A stretch of 64,000 nucleotides of DNA from Allorhodopirellula solitaria (GTDB lineage Bacteria > Planctomycetota > Planctomycetia > Pirellulales > Pirellulaceae). The stretch is taken from the NCBI RefSeq assembly GCF_007859855.1, contig NZ_SJPK01000018.1, positions 1-64,000 on the forward strand, given 5' to 3'. Positions 45,692-55,031 of this stretch are shown here, one piece after another (positions within the stretch are counted from its first letter, which is position 1; each line of letters begins with the position of its first letter). The position numbers and the translations under genes are program-made. Under the pieces are notes generated by a model. That model had not been told where the DNA came from. It saw nothing but the letters and a program-made list of their open reading frames with translations, and did no database searches.

Positions 45692-46837
45692 TTAAGGAAG
45701 CGATTCGACTTCCCGGCCATTCTTGGAGCCTAGGGCCCCCCATAATCCATAAGTGCTGGGAAGCCCATTACCTGGGCTGGGGCCACTCTGGTTGCCAGCT
45801 TCAATCGATTCGGTAATGAACCGCACCGCACCATCTGCCATCAGCACGTGACAGCCACCTTGGTGACGGCTGCCTGCGGAGTACAGCCCATCGTTATTGT
45901 CGCTGCCACCACCAATGCAGCTCTCTTTGTTGGGCGGTTTGATGCAATTGACACTGGTGTAGAACGGTAGGCCCATTGCCCACTGCCGGCCTCGACGCCA
46001 ATCCCCGTTAATGTCCGACCCCAAGGTTGCTGCGGCAGTATAGAACTGCGGGCGAGTCGGATCGATGATGTCGGGGCCTGCACAACCTGGGGTCATGGGG
46101 TTTTGGTCGACAGCGCCTGCGTTCATGACAGGCTGGGCTTTGATTTCTCGCATGCCTCCGTCGGTCACGATCTCAGCACACATGATCGTGTTGGAGGTGC
46201 CGTCAAGGATGTCGCGGAAGCCAGTCACGCGGCGAGTGTTGAAAACGCCTCGCATGAATGAATTGGCCGCTGCTGTATCGGCGTCCGAGCCGTCGGGATT
46301 CACGCCGCCATTATTGGTCCATGGCTTGGCATCACCCACGCACGCGGCGAAGTTGGTCAGGCCAAATTCGCCAGCGGACGGAACCGAGGGATCACTGGGG
46401 CAGCGGTATCCGCCTACCGTCGTCTTCCACGGCGTGTAGTTATTGTCCCACGGGACCGGGCCCATGGCAGGGAATGTTGCAATCGAACCATCCGAGTTGG
46501 TTTGTTGAGATGGGTTGGAAATTTGCTGCCACAGCGCCTGCTGCTCGATAAAGGGCAGCATGCCGATGAGAAAGCTTAAATGATTTCCGTTGGATGAGAC
46601 GATTCCGGTCCCGTTGTAAGATCCGCCGCACTGTTTGGGCAACTGGTTGTACGCAGCATGATAGTTGTGCAGCGCCAGTCCGACTTGTTTGAAGTTATTG
46701 CTGCAACTCATTCGTCGGGCTGCTTCGCGGGCCGCTTGGACCGCCGGTAGCAAGAGCCCGACCAGCACGCCGATGATGGCAATCACCACCAGCAATTCGA
46801 CCAGAGTGAAACCCTGGCGTGTTTTTCGATAGGCCAT
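45692..46837 (-). CDS. DUF1559 prepilin-like protein (second copy)
   Basis: 381 residues. Prepilin-type N-terminus (GFTLVELLVVIAIIGVLVG) followed by SCSNNFKQVGLALHNYHAAYNQLP, the DUF1559 hallmark. The C-terminal segment CHVLMADGAVRFITESIEAG matches the first copy at 27512-28624, but the middle differs considerably. Like that copy it has a tiny lipoprotein gene upstream on the same strand and an intrinsic terminator after it. Confidence 0.9.
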   Translation of the reverse strand: MAYRKTRQGFTLVELLVVIAIIGVLVGLLLPAVQAAREAARRMSCSNNFKQVGLALHNYHAAYNQLPKQCGGSYNGTGIVSSNGNHLSFLIGMLPFIEQQALWQQISNPSQQTNSDGSIATFPAMGPVPWDNNYTPWKTTVGGYRCPSDPSVPSAGEFGLTNFAACVGDAKPWTNNGGVNPDGSDADTAAANSFMRGVFNTRRVTGFRDILDGTSNTIMCAEIVTDGGMREIKAQPVMNAGAVDQNPMTPGCAGPDIIDPTRPQFYTAAATLGSDINGDWRRGRQWAMGLPFYTSVNCIKPPNKESCIGGGSDNNDGLYSAGSRHQGGCHVLMADGAVRFITESIEAGNQSGPSPGNGLPSTYGLWGALGSKNGREVESLP

Positions 46838-46930
46838 GAAAGACCACCTCTTATACTTGTTTGAAATGGGGGAACTGCGAGACGATCGACGCGATCGCCC
46901 GCCAGCGTGAAAATAGAAGGTCGCGACAGA

Positions 46931-47122
46931 CTAGCCCGACGGCTTGCTCGCCTTGCCGCCATAGTGAGCCGCTTTCTCTTTCGCGACTTCGGGCGAATCA
47001 GGTTCTGCCGGAGGAGCCACGACGTTTTCGCTCGATGAGCTGCAACCGGGAGTGGTAGCGGCGAAGCAGCTCAAACCGGCTAGCAGCAGCAATGTGATGG
47101 CGGTGTGCTTGTGGATGTTCAT
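46931..47122 (-). CDS. Tiny lipoprotein upstream of the second DUF1559 gene
   Basis: 63 residues: MNIHKHTAITLLLLAGLSC..., lipobox TPGC, then a Ser-rich and charged tail (SSSSENVVAPPAEPDSPEVAKEKAAHYGGKA). It starts 93 bases before the DUF1559 gene. Its sequence differs from the lipoprotein at 28670-28858, but size, signal and place are the same. Confidence 0.7.
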   Translation of the reverse strand: MNIHKHTAITLLLLAGLSCFAATTPGCSSSSENVVAPPAEPDSPEVAKEKAAHYGGKASKPSG

Positions 47123-47596
47123 AGCGTCAATCTTGAAAGGGATTGGGGGAAGTTATGCGGCCATCCTGTAAGCTCTGAGCAAATAGGTGGCATAGGGTGT
47201 CTCAGGAAAAGCGGGCATTATTATCAGTGGCATGGATCACGCAATGTCTATCCTCTTATTCAGGCCGACTCTACGTAAGTTTCGTCACGTCGCCGTCAAA
47301 CACCACATTGCAGAAAAGAGGCCGCACATATTGCCAGATGGCTTTCATTGACGCGTTGTCTTCCCCAGGGTAGCTGTTAGGGTGTGGTTCTTTGCACGAT
47401 CGGGATTGTTGCGCTTGCCTCTGTTTGCTTTGCGCGGCGATGCACTGACCCAAGCGCGTCCCATTGGTTAGGATTGTTGGTTGCCAGCAGCGAGGCTGCC
47501 TCGCTGGAGGGGGCAAGATCGCGCAGCGAGTTCGGTCCAACAGCTGTGACGGTGGTTGGCTCGCTCGTCTATCACTCTGGGAGAGGATTTCGTCTA

Positions 47597-48862
47597 TTGT
47601 CTGCTTCGCCTCGGGGAACTCCCAAGCACCGCGTGCGTCGTTGGATCGCTGCCGGTCTCGGGGTGGTGGTCGTTTGCCTAGCGATCTTTTGGGGTGTCTC
47701 GAAATACCAGCTCCATCAGTTTGAGAGCGCAGCTCGAGCGGCTCGCCAACGAGGTGATTGGGGACGGGTCGCGGTGGCGAGTCGTCTGTGGTTGGAACGT
47801 GAGCCCACGGATCCGTTGGCGTTGACTTACTCCGGGGAAGCCGCTCAGGCGCGGGGTGCGTTTGGCCAAGCCGCAGAGTTTTTTGAACGATTGCCGAGCG
47901 ATGACCCTCGCTCTGCCGAGGGGATGTGTCAGCTCGCAAGGTTGTACCGGCTCCCGCTCAATGAACCGGAGTTGGCTGCTGCAACACTGCGTCATGTGAT
48001 CAAGCTCGATCCCTCGGTACGGCAAGCGAGTGTCGATTTGTTGCGGTATTATGCGGTGACTCTGCAGAGCGACTTGGCTCACGAGTTAGCGCGTCAGGTG
48101 GTGCTCTCGGGTGAGGAGCCACTGGTTGCATATGTCTATTTGATGGATCTCGAAGCGGTTGTCCTCGCCAGCGGTGCTGACGACAATGCGCATTGGCTCG
48201 AGCAGCATCCCGATAGCGAGCGATACGACGTGGCCCGGACCGTTCACTTGGCCCGAGCTGTCAGTGATGGCATTGCCAAGCAAGGGTTCGTGGCCGCAGA
48301 GCAGCGACAGGAGCAACTCGAGCACCAAGAGGATTTGCTGCAACAGGGGCTGGCGAAGTATCCTGGCAATCGCGAGTTGTTGATCGCGAGCATGAAGCTT
48401 TACTCGGGCCGTGGCGATCGCGATCAGGTCGCAAGGCTGCTCGCCGAGGTGCCCACCTCCGCTGCAAGGGATAGCCGGGTCTGGCGGTATAAGGGATGGT
48501 TGCATCGGGCCGACGACGAGTTCCAGCAAGCCGAGGCCGCCTATCGCACGGCGATCGAGAAGAACCCCTACGATTGGAAGAGCCGCACGCAGCTCGGTGA
48601 GGTCTTGCGGCTACAGAGCGATATGCCAGCGGCAGAGAAACAGCTGCAAATTGCGGACGTCGGACACGAACTGGAAACCACCCTGATGAACATGGATAGC
48701 GCCGCAGTCTTGCCGATACCGGTTCTGGAATCCATGCGGTTCAACGCCGAACAGGTCGGTGACGGGCCGGTTGCCGAACAGCTCGAGCGGCGGATCGCAG
48801 TATTGAACGCAGCCCAAGCTGCAGAACCCGAGGCAGCTCGCATGACGGGAGGGGGCCGATGA
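47597..48862 (+). CDS. Membrane-anchored TPR protein
   Basis: 421 residues from TTG 47597, chosen because a strong GGGAGAGGA site lies about ten bases upstream and a membrane anchor follows (WIAAGLGVVVVCLAIFWGVS, about 19-38); the open frame runs higher with no such signals. The rest is made of TPR-type helix pairs: PLALTYSGEAAQARGAFGQAAEFFERLP, EPELAAATLRHVIKLDPS, DDEFQQAEAAYRTAIEKNPYDW. Its last bases overlap the ATG of the CRTAC1 gene (ATGA), so the two are co-translated. Pairs of TPR and CRTAC1 genes are common in planctomycetes. Confidence 0.8.
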   Translation: MSASPRGTPKHRVRRWIAAGLGVVVVCLAIFWGVSKYQLHQFESAARAARQRGDWGRVAVASRLWLEREPTDPLALTYSGEAAQARGAFGQAAEFFERLPSDDPRSAEGMCQLARLYRLPLNEPELAAATLRHVIKLDPSVRQASVDLLRYYAVTLQSDLAHELARQVVLSGEEPLVAYVYLMDLEAVVLASGADDNAHWLEQHPDSERYDVARTVHLARAVSDGIAKQGFVAAEQRQEQLEHQEDLLQQGLAKYPGNRELLIASMKLYSGRGDRDQVARLLAEVPTSAARDSRVWRYKGWLHRADDEFQQAEAAYRTAIEKNPYDWKSRTQLGEVLRLQSDMPAAEKQLQIADVGHELETTLMNMDSAAVLPIPVLESMRFNAEQVGDGPVAEQLERRIAVLNAAQAAEPEAARMTGGGR

Positions 48863-50769
48863 GACCTACGAGAGAACCCGTTGGTAATGGTTGGGCTGTC
48901 GGGCGGCTGTCGGGTAGTGAACGCGCCGGAATCTCGCCGGCCGCCGCCCGGCCCCGGCCAGGTCGTTGCGATTGCGTTGCGATGTTGGTGGCGGCGATGA
49001 TGGGAGCGTGCCTGGCTGCGCCGGGTTGCGGAGAACGCAGCGGCGTTACAGGCATCGACAATCCGCAGGAACGCTCGGCAGCCGAGGGCGATCACCCGGG
49101 CGGCGATAAATTGTTCGGTGCCGATATCCAGGCCGAGCCAGCAGCCAGCCGGTTGCCAGGCGATCGCGTTGTCTCCTCGACCACTGGCGAGAATCGGCTG
49201 CACTTTGTCGACGTGGCGCAGTCGTCGGGGATGGATTTCGTCTATCGCAACGGTGAACAGGGCGAATCCTTGATGGTCGAGTCGACGGGCGGCGGCGTCG
49301 GTGTCCTGGACTACGACAATGACGGCCGGCCCGATCTGTTTTTTAATCAGGGCGGCGATCCGCAGCGGCCGCAGGCTGGCGATGCACCGGTGGCCTTGTT
49401 TCGGAATTCGCCCGCTGGGCGGTGGGTCGATGTCGCGTCTTTGGCTGGGTTGGCCGACAACGGTTATGGCCAAGGTGTCGCCACCGGCGACTTCAATGCC
49501 GATGGCTTTGACGACGTCTATCTCACTTTCGTCGGTGGAAATATCCTGCTGCAAAATCAGGGTGACGGCACGTTTGTCGATGTCACACCGGCGACGGGAA
49601 CCGCCGGTGCAACGACAGGTTCACGTTGGAGTAGTTCGGCTGCGTTTGCCGATTTGTCGGGTGACGGATTGCTTGATCTGTTCGTTTGTAACTACACCAA
49701 CTACGACCCGCTGCATCCGGTTCTGTGCAGGAACAGCAAAGGTGAAAACCGAATTTGTCATCCGCGTGAAATGGACGCGCTGCCCAATGAGTGCTTCATC
49801 AACCAGGGAGACGGCACCTTTGTCGAACGGGCCAGCGAGTTGGGGTTGGTCGGTCCCGGCAGTAAATCGCTAGGAGTTGCCGTTGCCGATTTTGACGTCG
49901 ACGGCGACCCCGATGTCTATGTGGCCAACGACACGACCGCCAATTTTTTGTTCCTCAATGATGGCCATGGTTCGTTTCAAGAGCGGGCCTTGTTACGCGG
50001 CTGCGCCGTCAGTGGCGATGGGTTGTTCCAGGCCAGTATGGGGTTGGCGATCGGTGATTATGACCGCAATGGCTTCCCCGACATCTATTCGACTCATTAC
50101 TACGACGAGTCCAACACGCTCTACCGCAACCTCGGCCCGAAAGGGTTTCAGGATGTGACGGCGCGCACCGGGCTGCATGTGCCGGTGCTGCACGTGCTCG
50201 CCTTTGGTACCGAAATGCAGGATTTCGATCTCGATGGCTATCAGGATTTATTTGTGACCAATGGGCACGTGGAAAACTATGCCAAAAATCCGATCCATGC
50301 GATGCCGCCGCAATTGTTCGCCTTCGACGGAACGCATTGGATCGAACGCAGCGAGTCGGCGGGCGAGTTTTTCGGCCGTGAGTATGTTGGCCGCGGCGCC
50401 GTTTCGCTAGATTTCGACGATGATGGTGATCTCGACCTGGCAGTCGTGCACCAGAATTCCCCGGCGGCGCTACTGCGGAACGATTCCCAGCGAGGCCACT
50501 TCCTTAAGCTGCGTTTGATCGGCCGCGAATCACCTCGGGGGGGTACCGGAGCGAGGGTGGTTGTGACCGCCGGTGACCTCGTGCTGCACCAGCAACGCTA
50601 TGGCGGCGGCAGCTTCGCATCGACCCGGCAATCTGTCTTGGTCTTCGGCTTGGCAGGGCATCAGGGACCCTGCGACGTGGAAGTGCATTGGCCAAGCGGG
50701 AAGATTTCGACGCTGAGCCAGGTGGACGTGGATGAGCAAGTCGACGTCGTCGAGCCCTCGGCCAGTTAA
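48859..50769 (+). CDS. CRTAC1-type lipoprotein with FG-GAP repeats and ASPIC/UnbV domain
   Basis: 636 residues. An N-terminal region with hydrophobic stretch and lipobox-like APGC (about residue 57) suggests export as a lipoprotein. At least seven Asp-rich calcium-loop FG-GAP/VCBS repeats follow, such as DYDNDGRPDLFFNQGG, DFNADGFDDVYLTF, DLSGDGLLDLFVC, DFDVDGDPDVYVAND and DFDDDGDLDLAVVHQ, forming a probable beta-propeller. The end (GTGARVVVTAGD ... VEVHWPSGKI) is the ASPIC/UnbV domain. The function of such proteins in planctomycetes is unknown. ATGA overlap with the TPR gene. Confidence 0.9.
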   Translation: MRPTREPVGNGWAVGRLSGSERAGISPAAARPRPGRCDCVAMLVAAMMGACLAAPGCGERSGVTGIDNPQERSAAEGDHPGGDKLFGADIQAEPAASRLPGDRVVSSTTGENRLHFVDVAQSSGMDFVYRNGEQGESLMVESTGGGVGVLDYDNDGRPDLFFNQGGDPQRPQAGDAPVALFRNSPAGRWVDVASLAGLADNGYGQGVATGDFNADGFDDVYLTFVGGNILLQNQGDGTFVDVTPATGTAGATTGSRWSSSAAFADLSGDGLLDLFVCNYTNYDPLHPVLCRNSKGENRICHPREMDALPNECFINQGDGTFVERASELGLVGPGSKSLGVAVADFDVDGDPDVYVANDTTANFLFLNDGHGSFQERALLRGCAVSGDGLFQASMGLAIGDYDRNGFPDIYSTHYYDESNTLYRNLGPKGFQDVTARTGLHVPVLHVLAFGTEMQDFDLDGYQDLFVTNGHVENYAKNPIHAMPPQLFAFDGTHWIERSESAGEFFGREYVGRGAVSLDFDDDGDLDLAVVHQNSPAALLRNDSQRGHFLKLRLIGRESPRGGTGARVVVTAGDLVLHQQRYGGGSFASTRQSVLVFGLAGHQGPCDVEVHWPSGKISTLSQVDVDEQVDVVEPSAS

Positions 50770-51026
50770 GCAGGTGTGCGCAAATTGTTCGGCGCTTGAG
50801 CCTGCGGGCGATAGTCGAATCGCCGCTCAGTGTGGTCCCGTTTGACGACGCTTGGGACCTGTGTCGAAACGATGCGCGGTGCGAACGATGAGTTCACGGA
50901 TCCGATTGTAAATAATCGTGCGCACATCGATCTCTTTTCGAACCATCGAAGGGCTCTTGCAGCGAGGGTGCTCCATTTGCACGCGTATCTTGCGACGTCC
51001 GAGGAGAACGTCGAACGTCAAAACTT

Positions 51027-51151
51027 TGGCTCATCCGACGGGAGCGTGGGCCCGAGGTTTTCAAGGCATGGCTCCCGTATCGAAGGATTTAATTGTGGGA
51101 TGTGATTATCAATGTTAGACTGGCACTGTCTGGAGAAACGGAGCCGAGCTC
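51027..51151 (+). repeat. 125-bp dispersed intergenic repeat, copy 2
   Basis: From TGGCTCATCCGACGGGAGCG to GGAGCCGAGCTC it matches the reverse complement of 12079-12203 over 125 bases with about six differences. The surrounding gap 50770-51364 otherwise contains only the diverged copy at 51272-51345. A 64-codon minus-strand frame at 50827-51021 has no support. Confidence 0.85.
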
Positions 51152-51271
51152 TGCAGAGGTGCTGGCTTGGCAAGGGATATCTCGGTCGCCAGCGTTTCCC
51201 TGCAAAAGCGGTACGCCAATGGTGTTGTCGGTCCCTGGCGAGCGTTTGTTCGTCAGGGACGCATTTTTGAA

Positions 51272-51345
51272 CGATCATTGGATACGAGAGCCATGTCTCA
51301 AAAAACCTCCCGCTGTGCTCTGCGCACGCTTCCGTCGGATGAACC
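51272..51345 (-). repeat. Diverged third copy of the dispersed repeat, inverted
   Basis: On the minus strand GGTTCATCCGACGGAAGCG, then AGGTTTT...ACATGGCTCTCGTATCCAA, follows the order of the first half of the 125-bp repeat, with an altered stretch between. It faces copy 2 across about 120 bases, so the two form a loose inverted pair. Confidence 0.55.
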
Positions 51346-51364
51346 AAAACGTTGCCACAACTGC

Positions 51365-52261
51365 TTAGCGTTGTTGGGAGAACAGCCAGTCGTAGGTTTC
51401 CTCGTCAGCATAGGTTTGTGTCCAGCTGTCGTGGCCGACGCCGGCGTGTTCGGTGTACCGAATTTCGCCGGGGTGTCCGCCGTTGACCAAGGCCGCGATC
51501 ATGGATCGGCTACGAGCGACCGGCACGGCCCGATCCGCATCGCCGTGGACCGCCCAGATGCTGACGGGATCATAGCGATCGACCCAGCTCGGGTCGCCGC
51601 CGCCACAGATCGCGATCATGGCAGCAAACCCGCTGGTCGTGGCTTGGTCGAGATCGGAGGGCGCTCCAGAGGTTGGGCGATTGGCCATGGTGCGATACTC
51701 GGCTGCTGCGTACCAGCTTCCATACCCGCCCATCGAGAGGCCGGTCACATACAGTCGTGACGGATCGACTTGGCCGCCCGCGATGGTTTCGTCCAATAGC
51801 TGGAAGACGAGTTTCATCGTTGGTGAGGGAGTCGACATGAAGGTTCCCTCGCCATCGGATTGCGACCAATCCGCATCGACCCACTTTCGGTCGCGCGGGC
51901 ACTGCGGGGCGATAAGGATGGCGGGATAGCGCGTCCCGCGCCCCTCTTTCAAGAACTCGGTCACGCCGTGCTTCAGTTGAGCGGAATTGTCGCTGCCACG
52001 CTCACCGGCGCCATGTAGGAATAAAACGAGCGGTAGTTTCGCGTCCTCGCCAGCCGAATCGGGGGTGTAGATGCGGTATTCCAGTTCACCGCCACCGGGA
52101 CTGGTAAAGGTTTTCTTCTCAAACAAGGTTTCGACTTGGTTGGCCTGCGTTGCACTGCCCTCATCGCCGCCGGCGTCTTGTCCATTAGATCGTTGCCAGG
52201 GCATGCAGGTCACGGTCGCGATCAGGGCAGAGAAAACAAATGAGCGATTCAGGGTCATCAT
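51365..52261 (-). CDS. Secreted alpha/beta hydrolase (dienelactone hydrolase/esterase-like)
   Basis: 298 residues from the ATG at 52259-52261 (a second ATG follows), which begins a signal peptide (LNRSFVFSALIATVTC). The core has the oxyanion segment LPLVLFLHGAGERGSD, nucleophile Ser in VTGLSMGGYGSW, acid Asp in VHGDADRAVPV and His in AGVGHDSW. It belongs to the phospholipase/carboxylesterase-like proteins common in planctomycetes. Likely periplasmic, substrate unknown. No neighbour suggests a pathway. Confidence 0.85.
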   Translation of the reverse strand: MMTLNRSFVFSALIATVTCMPWQRSNGQDAGGDEGSATQANQVETLFEKKTFTSPGGGELEYRIYTPDSAGEDAKLPLVLFLHGAGERGSDNSAQLKHGVTEFLKEGRGTRYPAILIAPQCPRDRKWVDADWSQSDGEGTFMSTPSPTMKLVFQLLDETIAGGQVDPSRLYVTGLSMGGYGSWYAAAEYRTMANRPTSGAPSDLDQATTSGFAAMIAICGGGDPSWVDRYDPVSIWAVHGDADRAVPVARSRSMIAALVNGGHPGEIRYTEHAGVGHDSWTQTYADEETYDWLFSQQR

Positions 52262-52543
52262 GGTCAGCAGCAGGGGTGGGAGTGGCGAACGAGATCGTGC
52301 GTTGAGCACACGGCACATGATAGCTGCGACGCATCGCCCGAGGGCGTTCGTTTGCGAGTTCTGTGTAGAGATCGCACCGCCAGTAATGGATCTGCCTGAA
52401 ACCTGTCAGTTCCCCACAGGTTCGCTGGCTCGTGCGCCAGCCTCACGGCAAAGCGGCGCTTTCGAATGACAAGCTATCCGGGGCTCTGTCGTTCTCGGGA
52501 AGCTGACGAGGCTCTTGGGAAGCAGACGAACTCTGCCCCGTTT

Positions 52544-53446
52544 TCAGACCACTGCCGAACCGATGCCAAATTTCAGCAGTGTCTCTTGCAGCACACTGCG
52601 CTCGGACTCGTCGAGGGCGACCATGGGCAGGCGAAGTTCGCCGGTATCGCGGCCGAGCATCTCCATCGCGGCTTTCACGGGGATGGGGTTGGTCGAGAGT
52701 CCCAGCATGGTGTTGCAGAAGGCGTATAGCCGATGGTGGAGTTCTGCGGCGGTGGTGTAATCGCCTGCCGCGGCGGCGCGGACCATCTCGAGCATGACGC
52801 TTGGGACGACGTTGCCGGCCACCGAGATCACGCCTTCGGCGCCCACGCTCATCATCGGCAGGGTCAACGAATCGTCGCCCGAGAGCACCGTCAAGTCCGT
52901 CGAGCCGAGAATCGCCGAGCACTGGTCGAGCGAACCGGTCGCTTCCTTGACCATCGTGATGCCGGGCAGATCAGCGAGTCGTTGGATCGTCTCGACTTCG
53001 ATGTTTTTGCCGGTTCGGCCAGGGATATTGTAAACGCAGACTGGCACATCGACCTCTTCGGCGATGGCGCGGAAGTGTTGGTACATGCCTTCTTGGGTCG
53101 GCTTGTTGTAATAGGGGGCGACCTGCAAAACCGCGTCGGCCCCCTCTGCAGCGGCGCGCCGGGAGAGGCGGAGGGCTTCGGCTGTATTATTGCTGCCGGC
53201 ACCCGCCATCACTTTCACTCGGCCTGCGACGCAGGCGATCGTCTCAGCGATCACGCGTTCGTGCTCCTCGTGAGAGAGTGTCGGTGACTCGCCCGTCGTG
53301 CCAGCGGGCACGATGCAGTTGGTGCCGGCGTCGATTTGAAACTCGATTTGCTCGCGCAGACGCGCCACATCGAGTTGGTCATCGCGAAACGGGGTAATGA
53401 TGGCGACGGCCAATCCAGCGAATTGACTCCCTTTTCGTTGACTCAT
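52544..53446 (-). CDS. dapA: 4-hydroxy-tetrahydrodipicolinate synthase
   Basis: 300 residues from ATG 53444-53446 ([20 protein letters not shown]); longer open frame rejected. Schiff-base Lys in [11 protein letters not shown], Tyr in YNIPGRTG, and the [14 protein letters not shown] and [16 protein letters not shown] segments of DapA are all present. First committed step of lysine/diaminopimelate synthesis. It is divergent from rpsL, whose promoter lies between them. Confidence 0.95.
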   Translation of the reverse strand: MSQRKGSQFAGLAVAIITPFRDDQLDVARLREQIEFQIDAGTNCIVPAGTTGESPTLSHEEHERVIAETIACVAGRVKVMAGAGSNNTAEALRLSRRAAAEGADAVLQVAPYYNKPTQEGMYQHFRAIAEEVDVPVCVYNIPGRTGKNIEVETIQRLADLPGITMVKEATGSLDQCSAILGSTDLTVLSGDDSLTLPMMSVGAEGVISVAGNVVPSVMLEMVRAAAAGDYTTAAELHHRLYAFCNTMLGLSTNPIPVKAAMEMLGRDTGELRLPMVALDESERSVLQETLLKFGIGSAVV

Positions 53447-53568
53447 ATGCGGTGGACCTCGGTGGGTGGTGTGAAAATTTGCGGCCGACAGTGTAACCGT
53501 TGGTGGGTAGGTTTCACGAGGGCAAAAGGAATCTGCAGTGACTGAAAAATCTCTGTCGCGGTTCGGAC

Positions 53569-53596
53569 TTGACAAATCTGTGTCACACGCGATACT
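53569..53596 (+). promoter_or_regulatory. Promoter of the rpsL-rpsG transcript
   Basis: A perfect -35 TTGACA at 53569-53574, 16 bases, then GATACT at 53591-53596 (4/6 matches to TATAAT). It lies 100 bases before the rpsL ATG, in the divergent gap with dapA. Confidence 0.5.
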
Positions 53597-53696
53597 TCGC
53601 CCCTTGCCGTATGGAATTGTTCTCGCAGCAAAACCATTGCCCGTGTCACCCTTTCGTTGTCGATCGCTCCGGCGATCTTACGTTTCGACTGCATCT

Positions 53697-54062
53697 ATGC
53701 CCACAATCAACCAGCTCGTCCGCAAGAATCGCAAGCTCAAGAAGAGCCAGAGTAAGTCACCGGTTCTCGAAAAATGCCCGCAAAAACAGGGTGTTTGCCT
53801 GCAAGTCCGGACCATGACCCCGAAAAAGCCGAACTCGGCCCTGCGAAAAATCACTCGGGTGCGACTGAGCAACGGCAAAGAAGTCACGGTTTACATCCCC
53901 GGCGAAGGCCACAACCTGCAGGAGCACTCGATCGTGCTCGTTCGCGGCGGACGTGTCCGCGATTTGCCCGGTGTGCGTTACCAAGTCGTTCGCGGATCTC
54001 GCGATGCCCTCGGCGTCGACGGCCGGAAGCAGTCACGCAGCCGCTACGGTGCGAAGAAATAG
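53697..54062 (+). CDS. rpsL: 30S ribosomal protein S12
   Basis: 121 residues from ATG 53697; the upstream extension of the frame is not S12. The start [23 protein letters not shown] and [55 protein letters not shown] are canonical, with the streptomycin-related Lys in TPKKPNS and KK end. The Asp in DLPGV that is methylthiolated in some bacteria is present. First gene of the str-type group. Confidence 0.97.
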   Translation: MPTINQLVRKNRKLKKSQSKSPVLEKCPQKQGVCLQVRTMTPKKPNSALRKITRVRLSNGKEVTVYIPGEGHNLQEHSIVLVRGGRVRDLPGVRYQVVRGSRDALGVDGRKQSRSRYGAKK

Positions 54063-54146
54063 TTTTTCGCTCCGTTGGTCCGCAGTTTCCGAATTGCACC
54101 GAATACTCCCCCACCCCAAACACTCTTTTTCAACCGACGTACTTTC

Positions 54147-54620
54147 ATGGGACGAATCACCTCCAGTCGCTCGCAGCTCAAAGGCGACCCACGGCACCAG
54201 TCGCTGCTGGCGAGCAAGTTCATCAATTGCCTGATGCTCGACGGCAAAAAGACGACCGCCCAGCGAGTTTTCTACGATGCACTCGAGGAAATTGGCAAGC
54301 GGCACGAAGGCGAAGAGACACCTTTCGAAGTCTTTGAAATCGCTCTGGAAAACATCAAGCCCTACATCGAAGTGCGTAGCAAGCGAGTCGGTGGTGCCAG
54401 CTACCAGGTGCCGATGCAGGTCAACAAGGCTCGCCAACAGAGCCTCGCGATCCGCTGGATCCTGATGGCTGTCCGTGACAAGAAGGGACGCCCCATGCAC
54501 CTGAAGCTCGCCGATGAGTTCTTGGCTGGGTTCAAGAAAGAAGGCGCCGCCTACACCCGTCGTGAAAACACGCACCGCATGGCCGACGCTAACAAGGCGT
54601 TTGCTCACTTTGCGTGGTAA
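54147..54620 (+). CDS. rpsG: 30S ribosomal protein S7
   Basis: 157 residues from ATG 54147, 84 bases after rps[35 protein letters not shown] and [17 protein letters not shown] are the S7 hallmarks; the C-terminal [20 protein letters not shown] is typical. Binds the head of 16S rRNA. A 400-base gap with inverted ends separates it from fusA. Confidence 0.97.
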   Translation: MGRITSSRSQLKGDPRHQSLLASKFINCLMLDGKKTTAQRVFYDALEEIGKRHEGEETPFEVFEIALENIKPYIEVRSKRVGGASYQVPMQVNKARQQSLAIRWILMAVRDKKGRPMHLKLADEFLAGFKKEGAAYTRRENTHRMADANKAFAHFAW

Positions 54621-54640
54621 GCGATTGGCTACTAGCCATT

Positions 54641-54993
54641 AGCGTCTAGCTGCAAGCTTTTTGATTCGGGGCGAAAGCCTCCCCAAAACACTTCAAGCGC
54701 TGGTGATCCCTGGTTGGGGGTCAGCAGCGTTTTTGCATATCGGCTGTCGGTTGAATTCATTTCACGGGATCGCCACGAAGACACTCACCCGAGACGCACG
54801 CGGGCAATGACGTGAAAGCTTCGCGCAGCCTCGTCGGATTCCTCGCATCGACGGTCCGCTTTCGCCATGTCACTCTGATCTCAGGATGATTGGCACGCAT
54901 CGTTAGGGCACCCATTGCCCGCTGCCGAACCGCATTTTATTGTTTGGCCATTCCTCTTTCCCTAAATCGCTCACAGCTAGTAGCTAGACGCTA
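54641..54993. repeat. Gap between rpsG and fusA bounded by 12-bp inverted repeats
   Basis: TAGCGTCTAGCT (54641-54652) and AGCTAGACGCTA (54982-54993) are perfect inverted copies about 330 bases apart. The interval has no coding frame and a long string of unremarkable sequence. It could be a MITE or another small insertion splitting the usual rpsG-fusA spacing. No target duplication was recognised. Confidence 0.5.
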
Positions 54994-55031
54994 GTAGCTC
55001 ACCGCGAGCCGCTAACCGCTCTTTGCTATCC

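Noticed and set aside
47271-47939. A 222-codon minus-strand frame
   Set aside because: Overlaps the start of the TPR gene on the other strand and is Arg/Pro/Ser-rich, typical of antisense GC-rich frames.
50827-51021. A 64-codon minus-strand frame
   Set aside because: Looks slightly protein-like but has no ribosome-binding site, no known family and lies beside repeats; evidence too thin.
52443-52922. A 159-codon minus-strand frame inside dapA
   Set aside because: Arg-rich out-of-frame shadow of dapA.
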